A DNA stretch of 64,000 bases, from positions 62,001 to 126,000 of the forward strand of contig NZ_JANQNS010000018.1 of assembly GCF_028279465.1 (NCBI RefSeq), read 5' to 3'. The notes under the pieces are model-generated. The model had not been told where the DNA came from. It searched no databases and worked only from the letters and a program-made list of their open reading frames with translations. A program made the translations under genes and the position numbers. This DNA comes from Parasphingopyxis sp. (GTDB taxonomy: Bacteria > Pseudomonadota > Alphaproteobacteria > Sphingomonadales > Sphingomonadaceae). Below are positions 19,131 through 30,186 of this stretch, piece by piece (positions within the stretch are counted from its first letter, which is position 1; each line of letters opens with the position of its first letter).

Positions 19131-19311
19131 CCTCTCCCCTTGCGGGAGAGGATACGGAGCTTTGGCGACGCAGGAGCCTAAGCATAGTTGGAGAGGGGGT
19201 AAGCGGAACGTCGTTCCGCGCACTCGCCATGCGAGTGCTTACCCCTCTCCCAGCTTCGTCTAAACTCCTTCGTCGTTAAGACTGCACATCCCTCTCCCGC
19301 AAGGGGAGAGG
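19131..19311. repeat. Folded intergenic repeat (B), phaZ-rplU spacer
   Basis: Outer arms CCTCTCCCCTTGCGGGAGAGG (19131) and its complement at about 19291-19311. A middle pair, GAGAGGGGGTAAGC with GCTTACCCCTCTC, encloses two further short hairpins. It belongs to the same family as 18087-18252. Confidence 0.7.
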
Positions 19312-19428
19312 GCGGGTATATCGGTTGACATAAGCGCCAGCATCCCATATTTGGCGCGCTTTCCCGCGCGGGGGCTTGGCCGTGGCCTTTTTCCTGTGCG
19401 GATCGCAAAATTGATGAAAGTTGGTACC

Positions 19429-19941
19429 ATGTTCGCAGTCGTGCGCACGGGCGGCAAACAATATCGCGTCGCCGAAGGTGATGTAATTACGGTCGAGAAG
19501 ATCGCTGGCGAAGCTGGCGATGCGGTCTCGTTCGACGATGTTCTGATGGCCGGCGAAGGCGCCGACCTGAAGGACACGAAGGGCCTCACCGTGTCCGGCG
19601 AAATCGTCGAACAGGGCAAGGGCGAGAAGGTCATCGTCTTCAAAAAGAAGCGGCGCCACAATTATCGCCGCAAGAACGGCCATCGCCAGCTGCTGACCCA
19701 GATCAAGATCACGGGCATCGGTGGCGCTAAGAAGAAGGCCGCGCCGAAAAAAGCCGCGGCTAAGGCCGAAGACGGCGAGACGGCAAAGGCCGCACCGGCG
19801 AAGAAGGCGCCCGCGAAAAAGGCTCCGGCCAAAAAGGCCGCGACCACGAAAACGGCTGCCAAAAAGGCACCGGCCAAGAAAGCGCCCGCCAAAAAGGCTG
19901 CGCCCAAGGCTGAAGACAAGACAGACGATAAGGACGCGTAA
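19429..19941 (+). CDS. rplU: 50S ribosomal protein L21 with Lys/Ala-rich tail
   Basis: 170 residues. Residues 1-100 are a normal bL21 ([14 protein letters not shown] opening, '[16 protein letters not shown]' RNA-binding part). The last about 68 residues are repeated AAKKAPAKK with a final acidic stretch, like a histone H1 tail; ordinary L21 is about 103 residues. Start ATG 19429 restores the conserved N terminus; the frame is open 26 codons upstream. First gene of rplU-rpmA. Confidence 0.96.
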   Translation: MFAVVRTGGKQYRVAEGDVITVEKIAGEAGDAVSFDDVLMAGEGADLKDTKGLTVSGEIVEQGKGEKVIVFKKKRRHNYRRKNGHRQLLTQIKITGIGGAKKKAAPKKAAAKAEDGETAKAAPAKKAPAKKAPAKKAATTKTAAKKAPAKKAPAKKAAPKAEDKTDDKDA

Positions 19942-19943
19942 CC

Positions 19944-20210
19944 ATGGCACATAAGAAAGCAGGCGGTTCGTCGCGCAACGGTCGCGACTCCAACCCGAAA
20001 TACCTGGGCGTCAAGAAGTTCGGCGGCGAAAGCGTCGTAGCCGGCAACATTATCGTGCGTCAGCGCGGCACCAAATGGATTCCGGCAGACAATGTCGGTC
20101 TCGGCCGCGACCACACGATTTTTGCGCTTTGTGACGGCGTGGTCCGATTTAAGAAAGGCCGTAACAACCGCACCTATGTGGGCGTGGAGATGGCGCAAGC
20201 GGCGGAATAA
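19944..20210 (+). CDS. rpmA: 50S ribosomal protein L27
   Basis: 88 residues with the bL27 signature '[24 protein letters not shown]' region near the start and 'GDxVxFKKG' near the end. It sits 2 bp after rplU, the standard L21-L27 operon, and is followed by a terminator. Confidence 0.98.
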   Translation: MAHKKAGGSSRNGRDSNPKYLGVKKFGGESVVAGNIIVRQRGTKWIPADNVGLGRDHTIFALCDGVVRFKKGRNNRTYVGVEMAQAAE

Positions 20211-20277
20211 AGGACAGTCGATAAAGGGCTGTCCTCTGGGAGGGCAGCCCGAGAGTTCCGGAAACGGGACCGAATGA

Positions 20278-20308
20278 GGGAGACGGGCTGACCCGATCTC
20301 CCTTTTTT
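20278..20308 (+). terminator. Rho-independent terminator of rplU-rpmA
   Basis: GGGAGACGGG pairs with CCCGATCTCCC (one bulged T) around a CTGA loop, followed by TTTTTT. A second GC hairpin precedes it (20226-20250). Confidence 0.9.
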
Positions 20309-20366
20309 ATGGTCTCCCTCATATAACCGTCACCCAAAGTGCGTACAGGGCGCAGCGGGGGGCGGC

Positions 20367-20927
20367 ATGGAGAGAGACATGTTCGCGGTTACGAAGAGAC
20401 TGTTACTCAGGCCCGGCTGGATAGAAGAGGCCCCTGCCCTGACCGAAGCGATCGCCGACAAGCGCATCGCCCGGAATACGGCGCGGATGCCCTGGCCGTA
20501 CCGCCTCGAAGACGCGGAAGAATATCTCTCGCGCGAACCCGATCCCGATTATCCCAGCTTCCAGATCATCGACCGGACGGTCGATCCCGTGCGGATGATC
20601 GGCGGCATCGGCTTCATGGAAGGCGAAGACGCGCCCGAACTCGGCTATTGGATACGGCCCGACAGCTGGGGACACGGCTATGCGACCGAAGCCGCACAGG
20701 CGGCGATTGCCGCAGTCCGCTCCTCACTCGGCTATGGGCGGATCGAGGCCGGACACTTTGTCGACAATCCGGCCTCCGGTCGGGTTCTGGAGAAGCTCGG
20801 CTTCCGGCGGACCGGCCGGATCGCGCCACGTTTCTCGCGGGCCCGCAACCGGGATGTCGATTGCGTGATGTTCACGCTGGAAGAGGAGGATGCGGCACAA
20901 ACCGTGCCGTCCGCGCTCGCCGCCTAG
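20367..20927 (+). CDS. GNAT acetyltransferase, RimJ/RimL-like
   Basis: 186 residues. The motif 'ELGYWIRPDSWGHGYATEA' holds the acetyl-CoA loop, and 'VDNPASGRVLEKLGFRRTG' is the RimJ/RimL motif B. Starts with ATG 20367 or ATG 20379. These enzymes acetylate ribosomal proteins or small amines; it lies just after the L21-L27 operon, but no substrate can be read. Confidence 0.88.
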   Translation: MERDMFAVTKRLLLRPGWIEEAPALTEAIADKRIARNTARMPWPYRLEDAEEYLSREPDPDYPSFQIIDRTVDPVRMIGGIGFMEGEDAPELGYWIRPDSWGHGYATEAAQAAIAAVRSSLGYGRIEAGHFVDNPASGRVLEKLGFRRTGRIAPRFSRARNRDVDCVMFTLEEEDAAQTVPSALAA

Positions 20928-20976
20928 CGTTCAACTGGCCGAAGGGTCGTGCCGCCTCGGCGCATAACCCTGTGGC

Positions 20977-21843
20977 TCAGGTGGCGACGGCCTGTTCGGC
21001 CGCCGGCATCACCGCGTCGCTATAGTCGCTGTCCGCCAAGCGGATCAGCTCGCGATCATCGTGATTCCAGGGATGGAAGCCGGGCAGGAAATAGGCGAGC
21101 CATTGCGGCAGCGCCTTGCGCAGCATGCCGGGCTTGCCGAACATGAACCAGAGAATGCGGCCCATGGCCCGCGCACCGGTGATCCCGTCCTGCGCGAGCA
21201 GCGTCTTCATGCCGCGCACGCGCTTCGGCCAGAACATCATCGTGACGAGCAACATGACACGCGATTTGAGCTTCCAGCGCTGCCAGCGCGACCAATCCTT
21301 CGTCGCGTGCAGCCAGGTGTCATAGGCGACGCCTTTATGCTCAATCTCTTCGATCGCGTGCCACCGCCACAGATCGGCCCATTCGGGGTCGGCGTTTTCG
21401 AACGCCTCGCCGTTAGTCAGTATCTGTTGGGCGAGCAGAGCCGTATAATGTTCGAGCGCCATGGTAACAGCCAGATCGACGATGGCGGGCCGGTCCTTGG
21501 TCTTTTCCAGCGATTCTTCGACCACTTTTTCAAGCGGGCTAATGTCGTAGCCGGTTTCGGACACCTTCCGGTTGAATGCGACATGCTCGCGCGTGTGCAT
21601 CACTTCCTGTTGCACAAAGGCGCGGATTTCGCGCGCCAGTTTCGGCGGCACACCATCGCGATGCGCCTTCACGGCTTCGATGAAATAGGCTTCCCCGCGC
21701 GGAAACGTCACCGATAATGCGTTGAAAAAGGCGGTGCCGATCGGATCGTTATTGAACCACCAGCGATCCTGCTTCGTATCGCGTCCGAAACGGCGATCGC
21801 GCGGGGTAATCTCAAGGTCGACAGGTGTCTTGTCTTTGGCCAT
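20977..21843 (-). CDS. Predicted metal-dependent hydrolase (PF10118 type)
   Basis: 288 residues from ATG 21843 (the frame extends upstream without support). Helical protein with several His/Glu pairs in the pattern of this family: 'QEVMHTREHVAFN', 'ALEHYTALL' and 'WHAIEEIEHKGVAYDTW'. The family is described as a metal-dependent hydrolase, but its substrate is unknown. Divergent from a TetR gene only 49 bp away, so it is the likely target of that repressor. The spacer has an imperfect inverted repeat (CAATTT with AATTTG, 6 bp apart, at about 21856-21873). Confidence 0.75.
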   Translation of the reverse strand: MAKDKTPVDLEITPRDRRFGRDTKQDRWWFNNDPIGTAFFNALSVTFPRGEAYFIEAVKAHRDGVPPKLAREIRAFVQQEVMHTREHVAFNRKVSETGYDISPLEKVVEESLEKTKDRPAIVDLAVTMALEHYTALLAQQILTNGEAFENADPEWADLWRWHAIEEIEHKGVAYDTWLHATKDWSRWQRWKLKSRVMLLVTMMFWPKRVRGMKTLLAQDGITGARAMGRILWFMFGKPGMLRKALPQWLAYFLPGFHPWNHDDRELIRLADSDYSDAVMPAAEQAVAT

Positions 21844-21892
21844 GGTGCGACTCCATTGCAATTTCGACAGAATTTGAAGGTTACTTACATCA

Positions 21893-22486
21893 ATGTCAAT
21901 AGCGAGAAAGCGCCTTACCCCCGAAGAGAGCCGAACCGCCGCATTGCAGGCCGCGCGCGAGATTCTCATCGAAGCCGGGCCGCAGGCGGTAACGCTGAAA
22001 GCGGTTGCCGGGCGGATCGGCCGTACTCATGCCAATCTGCTCCACCATTTCGGTTCGGCATCGGGCCTGCAGCGCGAACTCGCCCGCAGCCTCGCCGAAA
22101 ATGTCTGCGAGACGATCGGTAAAGTAGTACTCAAGGCACGGTCAGGCGAAGGCGATCCGCGCGAAATCGTCGATCTGACGTTCGACGCGTTCGACAAGGA
22201 AGGCGCCGGCGCACTTGCGAGCTGGATGATCCTGACCGGCAATGAGGACGCGCTGAATCCGATCGTCGAAACGATCGACAAACTCGTCGACCAGCTGGGC
22301 GGAGGCCATGACGATATGGCGATGCACAAGGATACGCTGAACCTGGTGATCTGGGCGCTCGGCGATGCGCTGCTCGGCGGACCGCTCGCCAAATCGCTGG
22401 GCCTGCCGCGCGAAACGGCGCGCGACATGGCTGCCGAACAGCTCAGAGCGTCCCGGGAAGCCTATGGATTTGCGAACGACCGCTAA
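21893..22486 (+). CDS. TetR-family transcriptional regulator
   Basis: 197 residues. The N-terminal helix-turn-helix (about 12-58) contains 'AAREILIEAGPQAVTLKAVAGRIGRTHANLLHHFGS', typical of TetR. The C-terminal ligand domain is unlike any I know. It probably represses the divergent metal-hydrolase gene; the ligand is unknown. Confidence 0.92.
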   Translation: MSIARKRLTPEESRTAALQAAREILIEAGPQAVTLKAVAGRIGRTHANLLHHFGSASGLQRELARSLAENVCETIGKVVLKARSGEGDPREIVDLTFDAFDKEGAGALASWMILTGNEDALNPIVETIDKLVDQLGGGHDDMAMHKDTLNLVIWALGDALLGGPLAKSLGLPRETARDMAAEQLRASREAYGFANDR

Positions 22487-22497
22487 ATGGCACCTGA

Positions 22498-24688
<2,191 letters not shown>

Positions 24689-24692
<4 letters not shown>

Positions 24693-25600
24693 GCGTGCTC
24701 GCGGTGACAGGCGGCACCGGCTTTGTCGGCGGCCATCTGCTGCAGATGGCGGTCGAGGCCGGCCAAAGTATCCGGGCGCTGACCCGCAAGGACCGCCCGC
24801 CCGTCGACGGCATCCAATGGGTATCCGGGCGCCTCAGCGATCCGGCCAGCCTCGAAGAATTGGCGCAAGGCGCAAGCACGATCATCCATATCGCCGGCGC
24901 GATCCGCGCGGCCGATCGCGCCGGTTTCGCCGCGCCAAATATCGAAGGCACACGCCACATGATCGCGGCTGCGCGCGATGCGGGCATCCGGCGCTTCATC
25001 CATATTTCCTCGCTCGCCGCGCGGGAACCGGACCTGTCCGACTATGGCTGGTCAAAGGCCGAGTCCGAAACAGTCGTGCAGGAGTCCGGCCTCGACTGGA
25101 CGATCATCCGGCCGCCCGCAGTATACGGACCCGGCGATGGCGAAACGCTCGATCTGTTCGCAATGGCGAAACGCGGGCTGGTGATACTGCCGCCTCAAGG
25201 CCGGACGTCGCTGATCCATGTGCGCGACCTGTGCGCACTGATACTAGCGGCCATCGAGGCGGAGACGGCGATCGACGCCACTTACGAGCCCGATGACGAC
25301 ACGACGAACGGGCTTAGCCATGTCGCCTTCGCCGAAGCACTGGGTCGCGCGGTCGAAAAATCGGTTCGGACCGTATCAATGCCCGCGCCGCTAGTGCGAC
25401 TGGGCGCTAGACTCGATGGGCTTTTCCGGGGCGATGACGCCAAGCTGACACCCGACCGGGCCCGCTATTTCTGTCACCCGGACTGGGTCGCGAACCCGGC
25501 GCTGAAACCCCCCGAAACCCTATGGTCCCCCCAAATCCCGCATGAATCGGGTCTTGCGGACACCGCGCGCTGGTATCTCGACCAACGCTGGCTCACATAG
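24689..25600 (+). CDS. NAD(P)-dependent SDR, probable ceramide/ketosphinganine reductase (CerR-like)
   Basis: 303 residues, extended SDR. The nucleotide motif is GGTGFVG (8-14) and the active-site pair is Tyr119/Lys123 (YGWSK). It starts at GTG within the end of proB. In Caulobacter a related NAD-dependent epimerase-type SDR, CerR, reduces the keto group during ceramide synthesis and is encoded near spt and acp. Here spt and acp follow directly, which is the reason for the assignment. No clear signal peptide is seen, although Caulobacter CerR is reported to act in the periplasm. Confidence in SDR is high, in CerR moderate. Confidence 0.7.
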
Positions 25601-25727
25601 CTGGAATCGGCGGAATTGGGCGCTTTCAGCTCGTATTCGTGTTTCCTCACGCGCTCAATTCGACAAGTCTTTGCCGTTTTACCGCCGCATTCCCTTGCCA
25701 AGCCGTTTCGATAGTTTTTAGGGACGC

Positions 25728-25970
25728 ATGATGACAGACCGCGCGACGACCTTCGCTTCGGTGAAGACACTTATCGAACCGTTCAACGCCAAGGGCGTAG
25801 AGCTCACGGAAAATACGACATTTGCAGGCGATCTCGAGTGGGACAGCCTGACCGTCATGGATTTCGTGGCCTCGATCGAAGACGAGTTCGATATCGTCAT
25901 CACAATGAACCAGCAGGCCGAGATCGAAACGGTGGGCCAGCTCGTCGATGCCGTCCAGGAGTTGAAGTAA
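25728..25970 (+). CDS. Acyl carrier protein dedicated to serine palmitoyltransferase
   Basis: 80 residues. The phosphopantetheine attachment site is Ser40 in EWDSL. It ends with TAA overlapping the ATG of spt by one base, so it is coupled to it. In other sphingolipid-producing alphaproteobacteria such an ACP delivers the acyl group to serine palmitoyltransferase. ATG at 25731 is an equally possible start. Confidence 0.9.
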   Translation: MMTDRATTFASVKTLIEPFNAKGVELTENTTFAGDLEWDSLTVMDFVASIEDEFDIVITMNQQAEIETVGQLVDAVQELK

Positions 25971-27220
25971 TGAACGCCACGACATCGCAGGCCATAGAGC
26001 CGGAAACCGAAGCACCGCAGGCTCCCGATCTGTTCGCCAAGTTCGCGCCGCTGGTCAAAGAGCGGGACAATCTCCTTGCGGCCGGCGTACGCGATCCTTT
26101 CGCCATCGTGATGGACGAGGTGAAATCGCCGACCGAGGCGGTGATCGAGGGCAAGGACACGATCCTGCTCGGCACGTATAATTATATGGGCATGACCTTC
26201 GATCCGGACGTGATCGCGGCGGGCAAGGACGCGCTCGACAAGTTCGGCTCGGGCACAACCGGCAGCCGCGTCCTCAATGGCACCTATCAGGGCCACAAGG
26301 CCTGCGAGGAAGCGCTCGAAGAATTTTACGATATGGACCATGCCATGGTCTTTTCGACCGGCTATCAGGCCAATCTCGGCATCGTGTCGACGCTCGCCGG
26401 CAAGGGCGATTATGTGATCCTCGACGCCGATAGCCACGCCTCCATCTATGATGGCTGCTTCCTCGGCAATGCGGATATCGTCCGCTTCCGTCACAACAAT
26501 GTCGAGAATCTCGAAAAACGCCTCGCCAAGCTGCCGCCCGAAGCCGGCAAGCTCGTCGTGCTCGAAGGCGTCTATTCGATGCTCGGCGATATCGCGCCGC
26601 TCGATCAGATGGTGCCGATCGCGAAAAAATATGGCGCGATGGTGCTGGTCGACGAAGCCCATTCGATGGGCTTCTTCGGCGAGAATGGCCGGGGCGTCGC
26701 CGAAGCGCAGGGCGTGATCGATCAGGTCGATTTCATCATCGGCACCTTCTCCAAGAGCGTCGGCACGGTCGGCGGTTTTTGCGTGTCGAACCACCCACAG
26801 ACCGATTTCCTGCGCCTCGTCTGCCGGCCCTATACGTTTACGGCCTCGCTCCCGCCGTCGGTAGTGGCGACCGCAACGACCTCGATCCGCAAACTCATGT
26901 ATGCAGGGAACAAGCGCGCGCATCTCTGGGAAAACAGCAAACGCCTGCACCAGGGCCTGCGCGATCTCGGATTCAAGCTCGCCACGGACGAGCCGGAAAG
27001 CGCTATCCTCGCGGTGCTGCTACCCGATCAGGAAAAGGCCGTGCTGATGTGGCAGGCGCTGCTCGAACAGGGTCTGTATGTGAATATGGCGCGTCCGCCA
27101 GCAACACCGGTCGGTGTCTATCTCCTGCGCTGCTCGCTTTGCGCCGAGCATACATCCGAGCAGGTCGAGCAGATTCTCGGCATGTTCGAAGCGGCCGGCA
27201 AGGCGACCGGCGCAATCTAA
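25970..27220 (+). CDS. spt: Serine palmitoyltransferase
   Basis: 416 residues, alpha-oxoamine synthase family, soluble cytoplasmic PLP enzyme. It condenses serine with a fatty acyl thioester to 3-ketosphinganine, the first step of sphingolipid synthesis. Visible: 'GTYNYMGM', 'GSGTTGSRVLNG', 'DADSHASIYDG', 'VDEAHSMG' and the PLP Lys262 in GTFSKSVG (Lys265 in the Sphingomonas paucimobilis enzyme). The start at 25970 overlaps the ACP stop. The ACP partner just upstream separates it from the related KBL and AONS enzymes. Confidence 0.92.
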   Translation: MNATTSQAIEPETEAPQAPDLFAKFAPLVKERDNLLAAGVRDPFAIVMDEVKSPTEAVIEGKDTILLGTYNYMGMTFDPDVIAAGKDALDKFGSGTTGSRVLNGTYQGHKACEEALEEFYDMDHAMVFSTGYQANLGIVSTLAGKGDYVILDADSHASIYDGCFLGNADIVRFRHNNVENLEKRLAKLPPEAGKLVVLEGVYSMLGDIAPLDQMVPIAKKYGAMVLVDEAHSMGFFGENGRGVAEAQGVIDQVDFIIGTFSKSVGTVGGFCVSNHPQTDFLRLVCRPYTFTASLPPSVVATATTSIRKLMYAGNKRAHLWENSKRLHQGLRDLGFKLATDEPESAILAVLLPDQEKAVLMWQALLEQGLYVNMARPPATPVGVYLLRCSLCAEHTSEQVEQILGMFEAAGKATGAI

Positions 27221-27314
27221 CTGCCAGCACCCGCGCCCAACCGAAACGAATCACGGGACGAACGGCGACCCATCGCTATTCGTGCCCGTTTGAGCGCGAT
27301 ATAGTTTTGCGGTC

Positions 27315-29273
27315 ATGACGGACCGAGAAGGAACGACCGGCCTGACCGGATCTTCCGACAAGGAGGTCTGGGGTCGCGGATTTGCCAGTGCAGGGGCGCT
27401 CGTACTCGCCCTGCTCTTTGGCGTGCTCATCTATCTCGTGGTCGAGTCCAACGACGAACGCGATGCCGCAGCGCTGAGCGAACGGCAGAGCTTCGAATCG
27501 ATCATGGCCGCTCGCAGCATTGAGGAATCGCTGGCGCGGGCCGAAGTGGCGCTGGGGCGTTTCATCATCAATGGCGACAGCGCGCCGGCCACCATCTACC
27601 GCAACGAGCGCCGCGCCGCTGCCCGGCATGTCCAGCGCCTGCAGCGGATCGTGCGCGCCAATCCCGACCAAACGGCGCGGGCCGCCGAACTCGAAACAGT
27701 ATTGCGCGATTATAGCGGCGAACTGGCCGTCGCCGCGCGGCTCGCCGCGGCCGGCGAGAATTTCGAGGCGCTCGCCCGCTACAACAGCATCGCCAACAGC
27801 CAGAACGGTGTGACCGCGAACCGCATTCTCGAAGAGATCATCGACAGCGAACGCGCCCTGCTCAGCGATCGTTCGGCGGCGCGCGTCGAGACCAATGAGC
27901 GCGCCCGGCTGCTCGCCACTTTGCTCACGCTTGCGGGCATCATCCTCGCCATTGCCGCGCTCATCCTCGCCTATGCGACGTTCAGCGCATTCCGCCAGCG
28001 CTCCGATGCCGACCAGCGCGCACAGGAACTCGAAGATGCGGTCGCCGAACGGACCGCCGAACTCGAACTTCTGAACGCCGAACTGCGCGCCGAAGCGGCC
28101 GACCGGGCAGCAGCGGAACAGAAACTGCAACAGGCGCAGAAGCTTGAGGCCGTCGGTCAGCTGACTGGTGGTATCGCCCATGATTTCAATAATATGCTGG
28201 CCGTTGTTATTGGCGGACTCGACATGGCAAAGCGCAAGATCGAGGCCGACCCGGACCGCGCCTCGGATCATATCGATCACGCGCTCGAAGGGGCGAACCG
28301 GGCGGCCACGCTCACCCGACGGCTGCTAACGTTCGCGCGCGCAGAACCCTTCCTTCCCAAAGGCATAGACCCGGTCGCTCAGATCGATTCCATGGCAGAC
28401 TTGCTGCACCGCGCGATTGGCGAGCAGATTGCGGTGTCGATTGACGCGGGAGACGATATCTGGCCGATCTGGGTCGACCCGCATCAACTCGAAAACGCCG
28501 TGCTCAATCTCGCCGTCAACGCGCGGGACGCGATGGATGGGCGGGGCGATCTGAAGATCGATATCGGTAACCGGACTCTCGACGCCGACGAAATCGGCGA
28601 GATCGCGCCCGGCGATTATGTCTGCATCGCCGTCACCGACACCGGCACGGGGATGGACGCCGAGACGATCGAGCATGTGTTTGAGCCCTTTTTCACGACC
28701 AAGCCGGTGGGCAAAGGCACCGGGTTGGGGCTGAGCCAGATATTCGGCTTTGTCCGGCAATCGGGCGGCGATATCTGGATCGATTCCACCGTCGGTTCGG
28801 GAACCACCGTCTCGCTGTTCCTGCCGCGTTTCGTTGGTCATGTCGCCCATGATGGACGCGGCGGTGCTGTGACCGAAGCTATCGAACGCAATCGGCACGC
28901 GCGCACGATCCTGATGGTCGAGGACGACGACCGTGTGCGGCGGTCAACCGCCGCCGGCCTCGAAGAATTGGGGCATGCGATATTCGCCTGTGCCAGCGGG
29001 CGCGAAGCCCTGGCCATTCTGGCCGAGCGGCCGGAGATCGATCTGTTGCTGACCGATGTCGTCATGCCGGAAATGACCGGGCCGGAGCTGGCCGGGGAGA
29101 TCGTCGCCGACCGGCCGGATATGCCGGTGATCTTCGTGACCGGCTATGCCCGGGATGCGATCGATGGCGAACAGTTCGCCGGACACGCGATCCTGCGCAA
29201 GCCCTTCACGATCAACGCCCTTGCGGAAGCCGTCGACAGCGCCGTGCCCGCGCGGCAAACCGAAACCGCCTGA
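27315..29273 (+). CDS. CHASE3 hybrid histidine kinase with receiver
   Basis: 652 residues. Two membrane helices (about 24-43 and 200-222) bracket a CHASE3 sensor. HisKA phospho-acceptor His289 (GGIAHDFNN), N box 'NLAVNARDAM', G boxes 'DTGTGM' and 'GKGTGLGLSQ', then a C-terminal receiver with phospho-Asp581. The coiled region between TM2 and HisKA (about 228-285) is long. It lies 94 bp after spt on the same strand and is convergent with the lipid-kinase genes, so it may monitor the envelope and regulate this cluster; that is inference, and a receiver partner is not in view. Confidence 0.9.
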   Translation: MTDREGTTGLTGSSDKEVWGRGFASAGALVLALLFGVLIYLVVESNDERDAAALSERQSFESIMAARSIEESLARAEVALGRFIINGDSAPATIYRNERRAAARHVQRLQRIVRANPDQTARAAELETVLRDYSGELAVAARLAAAGENFEALARYNSIANSQNGVTANRILEEIIDSERALLSDRSAARVETNERARLLATLLTLAGIILAIAALILAYATFSAFRQRSDADQRAQELEDAVAERTAELELLNAELRAEAADRAAAEQKLQQAQKLEAVGQLTGGIAHDFNNMLAVVIGGLDMAKRKIEADPDRASDHIDHALEGANRAATLTRRLLTFARAEPFLPKGIDPVAQIDSMADLLHRAIGEQIAVSIDAGDDIWPIWVDPHQLENAVLNLAVNARDAMDGRGDLKIDIGNRTLDADEIGEIAPGDYVCIAVTDTGTGMDAETIEHVFEPFFTTKPVGKGTGLGLSQIFGFVRQSGGDIWIDSTVGSGTTVSLFLPRFVGHVAHDGRGGAVTEAIERNRHARTILMVEDDDRVRRSTAAGLEELGHAIFACASGREALAILAERPEIDLLLTDVVMPEMTGPELAGEIVADRPDMPVIFVTGYARDAIDGEQFAGHAILRKPFTINALAEAVDSAVPARQTETA

Positions 29274-29281
29274 CTAGACCC

Positions 29282-30184
29282 TCAGCGCACCGCGCCCCGG
29301 GCGATCAGCCGCGGCAGCAGGACGAGCGCGCCCAGCAATGGCCAACGGCGCTGCCACGGCCGCACCGTAATCTCGGTGCCCGCATGGCGATTGATCTTCC
29401 AAGCCAGATAATCGACGCCGCCCGCATAGGTCGCGCTGGCCTTGGCGAGACGCGCAATCGTGAGCAGCTTGCCTTCAAGGCGTCGACGTGCCCATTGCCA
29501 GCGCGCGCCGCCTGCCCGCGGATTGGCGATATGCTCGGCGTGCGTATCAGCCGCGATACCGAGCGCGGCCAGAGCCGGCCCGGTAAATGCCCGATAGCGG
29601 TCTGGATCGAAATCGACGACCGAAGCCGCGCGACCCTGACGCTCGGCGCGCAGCTCGGCCGAATAGGTCAGTGCGAAAGCGCCGCGCCACATATCGAGCG
29701 GTGCGACCGTCTCGTCGAGCATCGGCAGCGCCGCATCGAGCAAGGCCGGCGCAGCATGCGCCACGGCATCGATAGCCCGGTCGGCCGCATCCGAATTCTT
29801 GCTCCACACCAGTCTTGCCGGTTGTGCGAAGCGAGCCCAGACGGAAACGTTGCGGGTTCGCGACGACGCCAGCCGGGCAAAATCTTCTTCGCTGAGCACC
29901 GCATATTTGGCTTGCAGCCCGCCATGCTGGACCGGAAACACATTGGGTGGCAGCAACCGGTTGGCCGTCGCGAGCCAGCGTTTGTCATAGGCCGAGCGAT
30001 AATCGGACACGATGACGTAGAAATCGAGCATCTGCCCGTCGAGTTCGCTCGTCCGCAGGCAGGAGCCATAGAACAGGACCGCACGGGCCGAATCACCGAA
30101 CAAGCCAGCAACATGATCGGCAAAGGCCGAAACACGCGGGTCCACGGGCGTTTCAAGCTCCGCCTTCACCAACTCCCGGAGCAT
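29282..30184 (-). CDS. Tam41-like nucleotidyltransferase of the sphingolipid cluster
   Basis: 300 residues. N-terminal nucleotidyltransferase motif 'FYGSCLR ... MLDFYVIVSD' (about 40-70), then 'GLQAKYAVLSEEDF', and a helical C-terminal part ending in a basic/hydrophobic segment. This order resembles mitochondrial Tam41, a CDP-diacylglycerol synthase that activates phosphatidic acid with CTP. The gene follows the lipid kinase with a 2-bp gap, so an attractive role is CTP activation of a phosphorylated sphingolipid. In Caulobacter genes in this position are needed for anionic ceramide lipids, but I am not certain which one this matches. Function inferred. Confidence 0.65.
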   Translation of the reverse strand: MLRELVKAELETPVDPRVSAFADHVAGLFGDSARAVLFYGSCLRTSELDGQMLDFYVIVSDYRSAYDKRWLATANRLLPPNVFPVQHGGLQAKYAVLSEEDFARLASSRTRNVSVWARFAQPARLVWSKNSDAADRAIDAVAHAAPALLDAALPMLDETVAPLDMWRGAFALTYSAELRAERQGRAASVVDFDPDRYRAFTGPALAALGIAADTHAEHIANPRAGGARWQWARRRLEGKLLTIARLAKASATYAGGVDYLAWKINRHAGTEITVRPWQRRWPLLGALVLLPRLIARGAVR

Positions 30185-30186
30185 GA

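Noticed and set aside
18087-19311. CRISPR-like array around phaZ
   Set aside because: Only two large inverted elements flank a gene; no regular short repeats with unique spacers.
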